Part shown: in pieces, positions 24,890 to 32,513 of the stretch
How positions within the stretch are numbered: position 1 is the stretch's first letter
Layout: each line of letters starts with the position of its first letter
DNA from: a bacterium
Lineage (GTDB): Bacteria; Thermotogota; Thermotogae; Mesoaciditogales; Mesoaciditogaceae
Assembly (NCBI GenBank): GCA_021800445.1
Contig: JAJYYZ010000018.1
Coordinates: 1 to 38,330 of the forward strand
DNA length: 38,330 bases
Reading direction: 5' to 3'
Made by a program: the position numbers and the translations under genes
Notes under the pieces: model-generated
The model's input: only the letters and a program-made list of their open reading frames with translations
Databases searched by the model: none
What the model was told of the DNA's origin: nothing

Positions 24890-26755
24890 ATGAAAATATC
24901 AAAATCCTCCATAGAATCGGAGATTATCTCGGAATATTATTTATCAAATCCTTATCTTACAGTTAAAATAAATAAAAGCGATATTTCCGGGATCTTTGGA
25001 TCGGACAATGGAAAGTATGTTGAATCGATTTCCATAGATCAAGTTTTTGAAAGTGCTGTATATCATCCAAATATGGTTATATTCATGGGTCAGACACAGG
25101 TTGAATGTGTACTTTCTCATGAAAAGGCGGCTTTGGTAATATCACTTCAAGGTCCTAAGGTTAGAATGAAAGTCAAGATCGCCTTTCAGAGAGATCTAAG
25201 GATACCTGTTATCGAAAAAATATTCCGTGAGAATGAAAAATACAATGTATTTGAAGATAACAAAAGAATAAAATTCATTGGAAGAACAAAAAAAATTTCT
25301 ATGAGTTTTGAAAATGCTAAATTCAAGATGGTAAAGAAAGGAGATTATTTTTTATTCGATATTTTTCCCCAATACAAGGCTTGGGTGATAATGAATTTCG
25401 ATAATGAATCTGAACTCAATTTTTCAAAAGATATTTACAGATCAAATTCAGATTATATCAATTACCTTGAAGGCAGATTTGACTCTAACGAAACAATTTT
25501 AAATTCATTATTCGTTTTTTCACTTCACACCGCCTTTGCGAATTACAAACATGGAATTGAAAAGAATTTTTCGGCCTTATTTGCCGGCCCAAACTACTCT
25601 CTTCCTCCAAGAACATATTACAGAGATTCATTTTGGACATCAAAAGCACTTCTTCCCTTTAAACCTTCAATAGTAAAGAATCAAATTTTATCTCTCTTAG
25701 ATGGAATAAGTGATCAAGGGACAGCACCAAGCGGTATTATATTCGCTTCAGAGTCTGAACTTAAAAGGTATGAAGAATTTATAAAAACGGATCCACGCAT
25801 TGCAGAATTTCAGAAAAACCCTAAAGATTGGTGGTCAGATCATTGGGATTCACCATATTTGTTTGTATTACTTGTTTATGATTATTTTAAATGGACTAAA
25901 GATTTTTCTATCCTTAATCCTGAAGTAATAGATGCTTTCAAATTAATTCTTGAGAGATTTGCAAACAGCGGTTGGATTTTCCGCAAAACCGTTGATACAA
26001 GAGATTGGTCAGACAATGTTTTGAGATCCGGTTTTGTTACTTACGACTTGTCTCTATACGCAAGTGCTCTTTTTGCAGCAAGTGATTTGCTAAAACACAT
26101 CGGCAAAGATGGATCTAAATATCTTGAAATTTACAAATTAGTAAGAAGTTTCATAAACAAAAATTTATGGAAGAAAGATCATTTCATCGATTATTTTGAT
26201 GAATATACTGGCAAGATAGAAGATCATTTAAATATAGATACATTGGTTGCGATGCTTTACAATATCGCAGATGATCGAGAAATAGCAATAAAATACATTA
26301 AAAGCACATTATTTACATCTGAAAACAAATCACAACGATTTGGTGATTGGGGAATCATGAGTGTTTGGCCATTTTACAAATATCGTGAAGATCTCAGATC
26401 TAAAAGTGCTTTCCCTTATAGATATCACAATGGAAGTGACTGGCCGTACTGGGACGGTGTGCTGGCTAAAATTCTTTTAGATATAGACGATCCAGACTGG
26501 AGGTATCCTCTTTTAAAATCATGGGAATATTCAATCTCACATGGTTGGTACTTGCCAGTTGAGTATTATTCTCCTCCATTTGGTCGAGGTGGATTATTAC
26601 AGGCGTGGAGTTCAACACCGGTATGGGCTATTGTTTCTGGAGGATTTGGAGTGGATCCGGTCTCACATGAAGATTTGAAAATGAAAATCCCACCTTGGAA
26701 TAAATCAAGTTTAAAATTCGAACTTTTTGGAAAAGATAGGGAATTGTCATTTTGA
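24890..26755 (+). CDS. Six-hairpin (alpha/alpha)6 glycosidase-like protein, family uncertain
   Basis: This 621-residue protein has no signal peptide. An N-terminal beta-rich half (about 1-215) precedes a helical barrel of six-hairpin glycosidase type, recognisable by PPRTYYRDSFWTSKALLPF (about 241-259), DTRDWSDN, YDLSLYASALFAASDLL and FPYRYHNGSDWPYWDGVLA. It resembles the helical domains of GH63-, GH15- and debranching-type enzymes, but I cannot place it in a numbered family. Likely acids are in the RD, DW and GSDWPYWD segments. Its position between a deacetylase and beta-glucuronidase suggests it cuts the imported oligosaccharide, perhaps at the amino-sugar link. ATG 24890 follows GAGAGG. 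It is the last gene of the AT-rich block. Confidence 0.7.
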   Translation: MKISKSSIESEIISEYYLSNPYLTVKINKSDISGIFGSDNGKYVESISIDQVFESAVYHPNMVIFMGQTQVECVLSHEKAALVISLQGPKVRMKVKIAFQRDLRIPVIEKIFRENEKYNVFEDNKRIKFIGRTKKISMSFENAKFKMVKKGDYFLFDIFPQYKAWVIMNFDNESELNFSKDIYRSNSDYINYLEGRFDSNETILNSLFVFSLHTAFANYKHGIEKNFSALFAGPNYSLPPRTYYRDSFWTSKALLPFKPSIVKNQILSLLDGISDQGTAPSGIIFASESELKRYEEFIKTDPRIAEFQKNPKDWWSDHWDSPYLFVLLVYDYFKWTKDFSILNPEVIDAFKLILERFANSGWIFRKTVDTRDWSDNVLRSGFVTYDLSLYASALFAASDLLKHIGKDGSKYLEIYKLVRSFINKNLWKKDHFIDYFDEYTGKIEDHLNIDTLVAMLYNIADDREIAIKYIKSTLFTSENKSQRFGDWGIMSVWPFYKYREDLRSKSAFPYRYHNGSDWPYWDGVLAKILLDIDDPDWRYPLLKSWEYSISHGWYLPVEYYSPPFGRGGLLQAWSSTPVWAIVSGGFGVDPVSHEDLKMKIPPWNKSSLKFELFGKDRELSF

Positions 26756-26829
26756 AGAAAATAAAGTTCTTTTTTAGCCACGAGTTTAATGGCAAAGGCG
26801 CTTTTGAATGGCTTGAAAAGTTTTTGTGA
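26752..26829 (+). pseudogene. Short 25-residue frame, possible gene remnant
   Basis: TTG 26752 overlaps the preceding stop and opens a frame ending at 26829; the peptide begins KKIKFFFSHEFNGKGAFEWL and ends EKFL. Base composition returns here to that of the downstream genes. There is no separate ribosome site. It may be the tail of a gene replaced when the AT-rich block entered; I do not recognise the parent gene. Confidence 0.35.
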
Positions 26830-26844
26830 AAGGAGATGTTTGAA

Positions 26845-28539
26845 TTGTTAAGGTCACAGATAAATCTTTGCAGATCGACAATTGAACTTTCGAACATGTG
26901 GAAGATAAAATCTCACGGTAAGGGAAGGCCGATTGCGGTTTCTGCCAGTTGGAACGACCAATACGAAGACCTTTTCTTTGAAGAGGGTCCGGTTGAATAT
27001 ATCTACGATTTGGATGTGCCATCTGAATGGATCAAAAAGCGAGTAAGACTTTATTTTGGGGCAGTAAACACAAAGAGCAAGGTGTACGTAAACGATGATC
27101 TGGCAGTATCAAATGACATAGGATACCTTCCGTTTGAATGCTATCCGAAGTTGAAATACGGATCTACAAATAGAATCCGTGTTGAGGTTGAGAACAAACT
27201 GTCAAAAGATGATCTGCCATCCGGTCGAATGCCGGGTTTCGAAAGAGCCGGCAACTTTCCTCCTGCGAATTTCGACTTTTTCCCGTACGGCGGAATCATA
27301 AGAATGCCTTACATTGAACTTTCATCAAAGGCATCTGTTTTGGATATAGATTTCAGATGCGATAAATCCGTTCCATCCCAAAAGTTGGGTCTTGCAGACA
27401 TCGCAATCGAAATGACCGAAGAGTGCGTTGGAAAAGATGTCGAGGTATCGATTGGCGATCTGAAAAGTACAAAAAAAATAATATCCACAAAGGAAAGTTT
27501 TCATTTAGAGATCAAGAACGCGCATTTTTGGAATTTGGACGATCCATATCTTTACGAGGTAAAGGCGAGGGTTCTTTCCGGAAATGAATTGATCGATGAG
27601 TACAAAATAAGAACGGGTATAAGAATGATATTCTTAGATGACAAACACATGCTTTTGAATGATATCCCTATCAAATTGCTTGGCTTCGGAAAGCACGAAG
27701 AATTTCCTGTCGAAGGGCAGGGCACCTTCAAACCTTTGATCGTCAAAGATTACGATCTGCTAAGGTGGATCGGCGCGAATTCTTTCAGGACCTCACATTA
27801 TCCTTATTCCGAAGAATGGCTCGATATGGCAGACGAACTTGGCTTTCTTGTCATAGATGAAGCACCACATGTCGGCCTTGAAAAGTACCATTACGAAAAT
27901 GAAAAGACCGTTGATCTGTGCGTGGAGGATATCAAAAGACTCATCGACAGAGACAAAAATCATCCATCTGTGATCATGTGGAGCGTTGCAAATGAGCCGG
28001 ATTCTGCGCATCCTAAATCGGACGGATTTTTCAAAAAATTGTATGATACGGCCAAAGATTGCGATCCGACAAGGCCGACTACGATGGTAAGTTGCGTTCC
28101 ATTTTGCGAAAAATCAGGAGGGCCGGATGTGGCGATGAAACATTTCGATGTCATAAGTGTGAACCGCTATTATGGCTGGTACAACCACCAAGGAAAGATA
28201 GAGGAGGCCGAGAAATTGCTCTCGGACGATCTGGATACGCTTTACAAAACTTACAAAAGACCTATAATTTTGACGGAGTTCGGTGCCGATGCGATATCCG
28301 GCTTTCACGCAAATCCGGTACAGATGTTTTCGGAAGAGTACCAGTCTGAATACATCGAGAAATTGTTTAAAGTCGTAAATGAAAAAGATTTTGTAACCGG
28401 CATACACGTCTGGGCCTTTGCAGATTTTAAAACGGCCCAGAATGTTCACAGACCGCTTTTCAATTACAAAGGGGTCTTCACGAGGGACAGAAATCCCAAG
28501 ATGGCCGCGCATACTTTAAAAAGATTATTGAGGAGATGA
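26845..28539 (+). CDS. uidA: Beta-glucuronidase, glycoside hydrolase family 2
   Basis: This 564-residue cytoplasmic GH2 enzyme releases D-glucuronate from beta-glucuronides. The three GH2 domains are present: jelly-roll (1-165), Ig-like (165-262) and TIM barrel (262-564). Acid/base is E384 (VANEP) and nucleophile E478 (LTEFGAD). The glucuronidase-specific NRYYGWY (440-446) and the carboxylate-binding N-x-K motif, N540 and K542 in FNYKGVFTRDRNPK, are both there, so the specificity call is firm. I start it at TTG 26845, nine bases after AAAGGAG, giving MLRSQ, which aligns with MLRP of E. coli UidA; the ATG at 26836 touches the ribosome site. Its GC content is clearly higher than that of the preceding transporter genes. 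The GH4 gene follows by four bases. Confidence 0.93.
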   Translation: MLRSQINLCRSTIELSNMWKIKSHGKGRPIAVSASWNDQYEDLFFEEGPVEYIYDLDVPSEWIKKRVRLYFGAVNTKSKVYVNDDLAVSNDIGYLPFECYPKLKYGSTNRIRVEVENKLSKDDLPSGRMPGFERAGNFPPANFDFFPYGGIIRMPYIELSSKASVLDIDFRCDKSVPSQKLGLADIAIEMTEECVGKDVEVSIGDLKSTKKIISTKESFHLEIKNAHFWNLDDPYLYEVKARVLSGNELIDEYKIRTGIRMIFLDDKHMLLNDIPIKLLGFGKHEEFPVEGQGTFKPLIVKDYDLLRWIGANSFRTSHYPYSEEWLDMADELGFLVIDEAPHVGLEKYHYENEKTVDLCVEDIKRLIDRDKNHPSVIMWSVANEPDSAHPKSDGFFKKLYDTAKDCDPTRPTTMVSCVPFCEKSGGPDVAMKHFDVISVNRYYGWYNHQGKIEEAEKLLSDDLDTLYKTYKRPIILTEFGADAISGFHANPVQMFSEEYQSEYIEKLFKVVNEKDFVTGIHVWAFADFKTAQNVHRPLFNYKGVFTRDRNPKMAAHTLKRLLRR

Positions 28540-28543
28540 TGAT

Positions 28544-29929
28544 ATGAAAATCACATTTGTAGGAGCAGGAAGCGTAAGGTATACACTGAAATTGGTAGGC
28601 GATCTGGCAAAGACGAAAGAACTGGCCGGAACGGTCATTTCTTTGATGGACATCGACGATCGCAGGCTTGACGCCATATACAATCTTTCTCAAAGGTACA
28701 CATCTGAAATAGGCGGAGACCTGAAATTCGAAAAGACGACGAATTTGGAGAAGGCTCTCGACGGTGCGAACTTTGTCATAAACACGGCCCTTGCGAGGGG
28801 AGAAGGTCACCAGGACGGATATGTCCAGTACGAGATGATGAGAGACATCGGTCAAAAGCACGGATATTACCGCGGGATAGATTCGCAGGAATTCAACATG
28901 GTATCTGATTATTACACGCTTTCGAATTACAATCAACTCAAACTCCATGTGGATATCGCAAGGGCGGTTGGGAGGATATGTCCGGATGCATATCTTATTC
29001 AGACTGCAAACCCAGTCTTTGAAATAACGCAACTTATCTTGAGACAGACACGGACAAAAGTAATTGGTTTTTGCCATGGATTCGGAGGTGTGCATGAGGT
29101 CTTCAAGACTTTGGGTCTTGACGAAAAGGATGTAGACTGGCAGATAGCGGGAGTCAATCACGGAATATTCTTGAACAGATTTGTATACAGAGGAAAAAAT
29201 GGATACCCAATTTTAGATGAATGGATAAAGGATAAGTTACCGGAATGGGAATCGACGAGTCCGTGGGACATGCAGATGAGTCCTGCGGCGATGGACATGT
29301 ACGAATTTTACGGATATTTACCGATAGGTGACACCGTAAGAAACGGGACATGGAAGTACCATTACAACCTTGAGACGAAGAAGAGATGGTTTGGGAAGTT
29401 TGGAGGAATAGACAACGAAGTCGAAAGACCAAAATTTTACGAGGAGTTAAGGCAGATAAGAGAAAAGATAATAGATGTTTCAAAAGACCCATCCGTGAAA
29501 CTAACCAAATCGTGGCCTGAAGAATTTCCAAAGGATAAATTAAGTGGTGAACAACAGGTGCCGTTCATAAACGCGATCGCAAACGGGAAAGAGGCAAGAT
29601 TGTATCTCAACATTTTAAACAAAGGCACGATAAAAGGAATCCCTGACGATGTAGTCATTGAGGTGCCGGTTAAGGTAGACAAAAAAGGAATCCATCCGGA
29701 GAAGATAGAGCCGGATTTGACGGATAGGATAAAGAAGATGTATCTGACACCGAGGATAATGAGGATGGAGATGGCGCTTGAAGCTTTTATAACCGGAGAC
29801 AGACGGGTACTCGAAGAAATTTTAATAAGGGATCCGAGAACGAAGTCTGAGAAACAGGCAAAGGACGTTTTGGACGAGATAATGAATCTCCCATTCAATC
29901 AAGAGATGAAAAAACATTACAGATCATAG
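28544..29929 (+). CDS. GH4 glycosidase, probable alpha-glucuronidase
   Basis: This 461-residue NAD- and metal-dependent glycosidase of family 4 works by an oxidation-elimination mechanism. The Rossmann motif is FVGAGSVRYT (5-14); metal and catalytic residues are C177 and H178 and N205/H206 (AGVNHGIF). In GH4 the residues after CH predict substrate: the CHG form seen here (CHGF, 177-180) belongs to the alpha-glucuronidases of Thermotoga, whereas alpha-glucosidases have CHE and phospho-sugar enzymes CN or CD. An alpha-galacturonidase remains possible. Start ATG 28544 follows GAGGAGATGATG. It lies between beta-glucuronidase and the decayed permease, so both anomers of glucuronide can be processed by this operon. 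Confidence 0.88.
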   Translation: MKITFVGAGSVRYTLKLVGDLAKTKELAGTVISLMDIDDRRLDAIYNLSQRYTSEIGGDLKFEKTTNLEKALDGANFVINTALARGEGHQDGYVQYEMMRDIGQKHGYYRGIDSQEFNMVSDYYTLSNYNQLKLHVDIARAVGRICPDAYLIQTANPVFEITQLILRQTRTKVIGFCHGFGGVHEVFKTLGLDEKDVDWQIAGVNHGIFLNRFVYRGKNGYPILDEWIKDKLPEWESTSPWDMQMSPAAMDMYEFYGYLPIGDTVRNGTWKYHYNLETKKRWFGKFGGIDNEVERPKFYEELRQIREKIIDVSKDPSVKLTKSWPEEFPKDKLSGEQQVPFINAIANGKEARLYLNILNKGTIKGIPDDVVIEVPVKVDKKGIHPEKIEPDLTDRIKKMYLTPRIMRMEMALEAFITGDRRVLEEILIRDPRTKSEKQAKDVLDEIMNLPFNQEMKKHYRS

Positions 29930-30313
29930 TGACATACAAAATTCTCTCATACCTTGCAATAATAGCGATAAGGTCTCGACCTTTCCGCCTTTGCTTGCAA
30001 TATTTGCTGCCATAATTTTGGATCTTTTATCTGGTATGCCTGTCTGTTTTCAGAATTGCTCGGTATAGTCAGTGGTACGAATGCCTTTTTATCTCCCTTG
30101 ACGATAGGCATCTTTTTGAACTTTGAAAGGTTAAGGGTCGAATTTGGGAGTATGGCAAATGTTGTGCTTTTGAGTGCCTTCATGCCAGCACCTTTACTGA
30201 CGCTTTTGTACTCGATAGACAAAAAACTCGATCCTGAACTGGCCGGTGGGACTGTAATCACGACCGTTATCGTAAGTTCGATATTTCTTTTGATCTTTGG
30301 AGGTAGCATATGA
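29930..30313 (+). pseudogene. Decayed AEC-family (auxin efflux carrier-like) permease
   Basis: Two frames carry permease-like pieces. About 29988-30064 reads PLLAIFAAIILDLLSGMP, typical of the middle of AEC transporters. From 30056 another frame gives FLSPLTIGIFLNFERLRVEF and LLSAFMPAPLLTLLYSIDKK, then KLDPELAGGTVITTVIVSSI near the end, matching the last two helices of the family. The start and most of the roughly 300-residue protein are gone. The gene once probably exported or imported an organic acid or sugar acid for this operon. Its tail still carries the ribosome site (TTTGGAGGTAGC) and overlapping stop/start (ATGA) of the kinase gene, which may be why it was retained. Confidence 0.65.
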
Positions 30314-31605
30314 GTTTGTACGATGGTGTGATTGATTGGGGAATTAAAAGGGCTCAGAATTCAAAGATGATAGCCTTGGGCTTTCACTCAGTCATAGACG
30401 GTCTTGTGAAGGTTGATTCGCAAAAGATCGGCAATTTGGATATCCCTATTCCGCGCGATCTTTCAGAAATTCCGGATTCAATAAAATGTGCCGAAGATTT
30501 CTGGAAGGGATTGATCTTTTCTTTTGTCAACGGAAGCGCACTCCAGTTGATGATCGGTTCTAAAGAGGTTTACGAATGGATCATGAAAACCTTCGGAACG
30601 GGCACTTTAAGGCTAGGCGGGACTTCGGCGAATATGGCCAAGGGTCTTGTGCCCTTTCCATTTGAAAAGATCCTTGTCTACGTTTACCCTTTAAAAAAGG
30701 AGATCGCGACCCTTTTTCCAAATTCTAAAAATCTTTTCGTTGTAGGGAAAAAAGGCCTTGATCATCCCATTAACGCTTATGATGGAGAAGGAATCGATGC
30801 AATACACTGGATTTTTGAATTTTCTGAAGGTCAATCTATAACGATTAATGGCAAAACTTACACCTGTCCGAGATCTAACAGATTCATAGCCTCATGGAAT
30901 CCCGTCAATTCAAAATTAGAGGTAAGAGATCCATTCAAATCTTACGTCATAGATCATGCGGAAGAAATTTCTCACTTTCTTGTCTCGGGCTTCCATATCA
31001 TGCAAGATATTTATCCGGACGGAGAGACGATCGAGGACAGGATCGATGAACTTTTGAAATTCATAAAAGCGGTAAAAGATAAAAATTCTAAAATGAAATT
31101 CCATCTCGAATTTGCCTCCATAAGAAGAGACAGGGTAAGAAAGGCCGTTGAAGAAAAGTTATTTTCAAGGTTTGATAGCCTCGGCCTTAACGAGGTCGAA
31201 CTTTCATGGATTGCAAGGGATATGGGGTATGATGGAAAAGATATTTTAAATTTAGACGTTGAAAGGATATCTCGTGTGATATCCAAAATCATGAAAGGAA
31301 ATCTTTCGAGGGTGCATTTTCATGCGCTTGGCTTTTATCTGCTTGCGCTTAGAAATTACGATCTCGAGTCTCAAAAAAAGGCCCTCGCCTTTGCTTCTCT
31401 TGCGGCAGCCCAGAGGGCTATGGACGGCGAGATAAATTTGGAAAGATTCAAGTACATGTTGGATGTCCCTGAGAAGTACGATTATAAAGAATGGGAAGAG
31501 AAAGGAATTCATTTTGTGCTCTTTCCGACGAAGGTTGTTCCGTACCCAAAAATAACGGTCGGCCTCGGTGATACAATATCTTCTTTGGGCTTTGTCTTGG
31601 GGTAA
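30310..31605 (+). CDS. ADP-dependent sugar kinase (ADP-PFK/ADP-GK family)
   Basis: This 431-residue enzyme has the pattern of the ADP-dependent phosphofructokinase/glucokinase family, which phosphorylates the terminal hydroxyl of a sugar with ADP. The ribokinase-like fold ends in the catalytic GLGDTISS (418-425, base D421). Also visible are LRLGGTSANMA (about 98-108), the metal-related HLEFAS and NEVELSW segments, and VSGFHIMQ. The family is best known from Thermococcales and methanogens and is scattered in bacteria. It overlaps the decayed permease by four bases and closes the uronate operon. The acceptor is unknown; given the neighbours, a keto-uronate or related keto-sugar is a reasonable candidate. 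ATG 30310 follows GGAGG. Confidence 0.85.
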   Translation: MSLYDGVIDWGIKRAQNSKMIALGFHSVIDGLVKVDSQKIGNLDIPIPRDLSEIPDSIKCAEDFWKGLIFSFVNGSALQLMIGSKEVYEWIMKTFGTGTLRLGGTSANMAKGLVPFPFEKILVYVYPLKKEIATLFPNSKNLFVVGKKGLDHPINAYDGEGIDAIHWIFEFSEGQSITINGKTYTCPRSNRFIASWNPVNSKLEVRDPFKSYVIDHAEEISHFLVSGFHIMQDIYPDGETIEDRIDELLKFIKAVKDKNSKMKFHLEFASIRRDRVRKAVEEKLFSRFDSLGLNEVELSWIARDMGYDGKDILNLDVERISRVISKIMKGNLSRVHFHALGFYLLALRNYDLESQKKALAFASLAAAQRAMDGEINLERFKYMLDVPEKYDYKEWEEKGIHFVLFPTKVVPYPKITVGLGDTISSLGFVLG

Positions 31606-31766
31606 AATAATGGGCTCGCAGCACGTCGCTTGTGGCACGTAGAATGAAATTGAGAATTAGCAATTGAAAATTGGCAATTAAAACCTGTTCATTCGTGTCT
31701 TCCTGCTTAACATTCTGAACAGAAATACCATAGCTTTACACACACTAATGAAAAGCAGGAACGATT

Positions 31767-31808
31767 AATATGGTATACTTAAAATGTAAGTAATACCATA
31801 TTTTAAGT
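31767..31808 (+). promoter_or_regulatory. Nested inverted repeats, candidate toxin-antitoxin operator
   Basis: AATATGGTAT (31767-31776) pairs with ATACCATATT (31793-31802), and ACTTAAAAT (31777-31785) pairs with ATTTTAAGT (31800-31808). The two interleaved inverted repeats end just before the ribosome site of the antitoxin gene. A TATACT at 31774-31779 may be the -10 element. AbrB-type antitoxins usually repress their own promoter by binding such sites. Confidence 0.6.
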
Positions 31809-31823
31809 AAGGAGTTGATTTTT

Positions 31824-32102
31824 ATGCCGAAAAATTTGAATATTTCGAGAATAACAAGGAAAGGTCAGGTAACCATTCCAAATTCAATAAGGAAATCTCT
31901 TAACATATCTCCAAATGATGTCGCAGAGTTCAAAATAGTAAATGGCAAAATTTATTTAACAATAAGGCCGAGTAACCTTTCCATGTTAGAAAAGAATTTT
32001 GGCAAAGTTAAACCACTTACGAGGCCCGAGAATTTCAAGGAGATTCGAAAAGACTTCGAGGAAAAAGCGGGCAACGAGGCAGAAAAAGAGATGAAAGGAT
32101 GA
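31824..32102 (+). CDS. AbrB/MazE-type antitoxin (VapB-like)
   Basis: This 92-residue antitoxin has an N-terminal swapped-hairpin AbrB DNA-binding domain (about 5-45): ISRITRKGQVTIPNSIRKSL, then VAEFKIVNGKIYLTIRP. The charged C-terminal tail is likely disordered until it binds the toxin. ATG 31824 lies nine bases after AAGGAG; a TTG at 31815 is too near that site. It overlaps the VapC-like toxin gene by four bases (ATGA). Confidence 0.9.
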   Translation: MPKNLNISRITRKGQVTIPNSIRKSLNISPNDVAEFKIVNGKIYLTIRPSNLSMLEKNFGKVKPLTRPENFKEIRKDFEEKAGNEAEKEMKG

Positions 32103-32500
32103 AATTCATAGACACAAATGTGTTTTTAAGATATTTTACGGCAGACGATCCTCAAAAATCAAAAAATTCTCTTGAATTGTTAAAGAAGATCGAAAATGGC
32201 CAAGAGGTGGTAACAACCTCCTCTCTTGTGATCTTTGAAACGATCTTCACACTTGAACATTCTTACAAAGTCCCAAAGTCTGATATTTTTCAATTGTTAG
32301 AGCCAATCTTGAATCTTAAAGGCCTTTCTCTCGAAAATAAATCCACTTTTATAGAAGCGCTAAAGATTTATTCAGAAGAAACCTTTTCTTTTGCCGACGC
32401 TTTTAACGTTGCGGTGATGAAAAAAATGAATATAAAAGAAATATACAGTTATGACAGAGATCTTGACAAGATCGATGGAATAAAAAGGATAGAGCCATAA
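32099..32500 (+). CDS. vapC: VapC-like PIN-domain toxin
   Basis: This 133-residue PIN-domain ribonuclease carries the acidic residues D5 (FIDTN), E47 (VIFETIF), D100 (FADAF) and D119/D121 (SYDRDLD), the magnesium-binding set of VapC toxins. VapC proteins cleave tRNA or rRNA when the antitoxin is lost. It is co-translated with the upstream AbrB-type antitoxin. All key residues are present, so it appears intact. The transketolase-like gene follows 13 bases later and may be read through from the same promoter. Confidence 0.92.
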   Translation: MKFIDTNVFLRYFTADDPQKSKNSLELLKKIENGQEVVTTSSLVIFETIFTLEHSYKVPKSDIFQLLEPILNLKGLSLENKSTFIEALKIYSEETFSFADAFNVAVMKKMNIKEIYSYDRDLDKIDGIKRIEP

Positions 32501-32513
32501 AGAGGTGATTTAA

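Noticed and set aside
28478-29161. 227-residue minus-strand frame opposite the GH4 gene
   Set aside because: It lies over the GH4 Rossmann and CHG motifs and has no ribosome site or recognisable domain.
29947-30309. 120-residue minus-strand frame between GH4 and the kinase
   Set aside because: The plus strand here carries recognisable permease segments and the kinase ribosome site, so the minus frame is a shadow.
31650-31690. AATTGAAAATTGGCAATT stretch as a specific operator
   Set aside because: Low-complexity AT repeats of this kind also occur near 16320-16370 and have no clear palindrome tied to a promoter.
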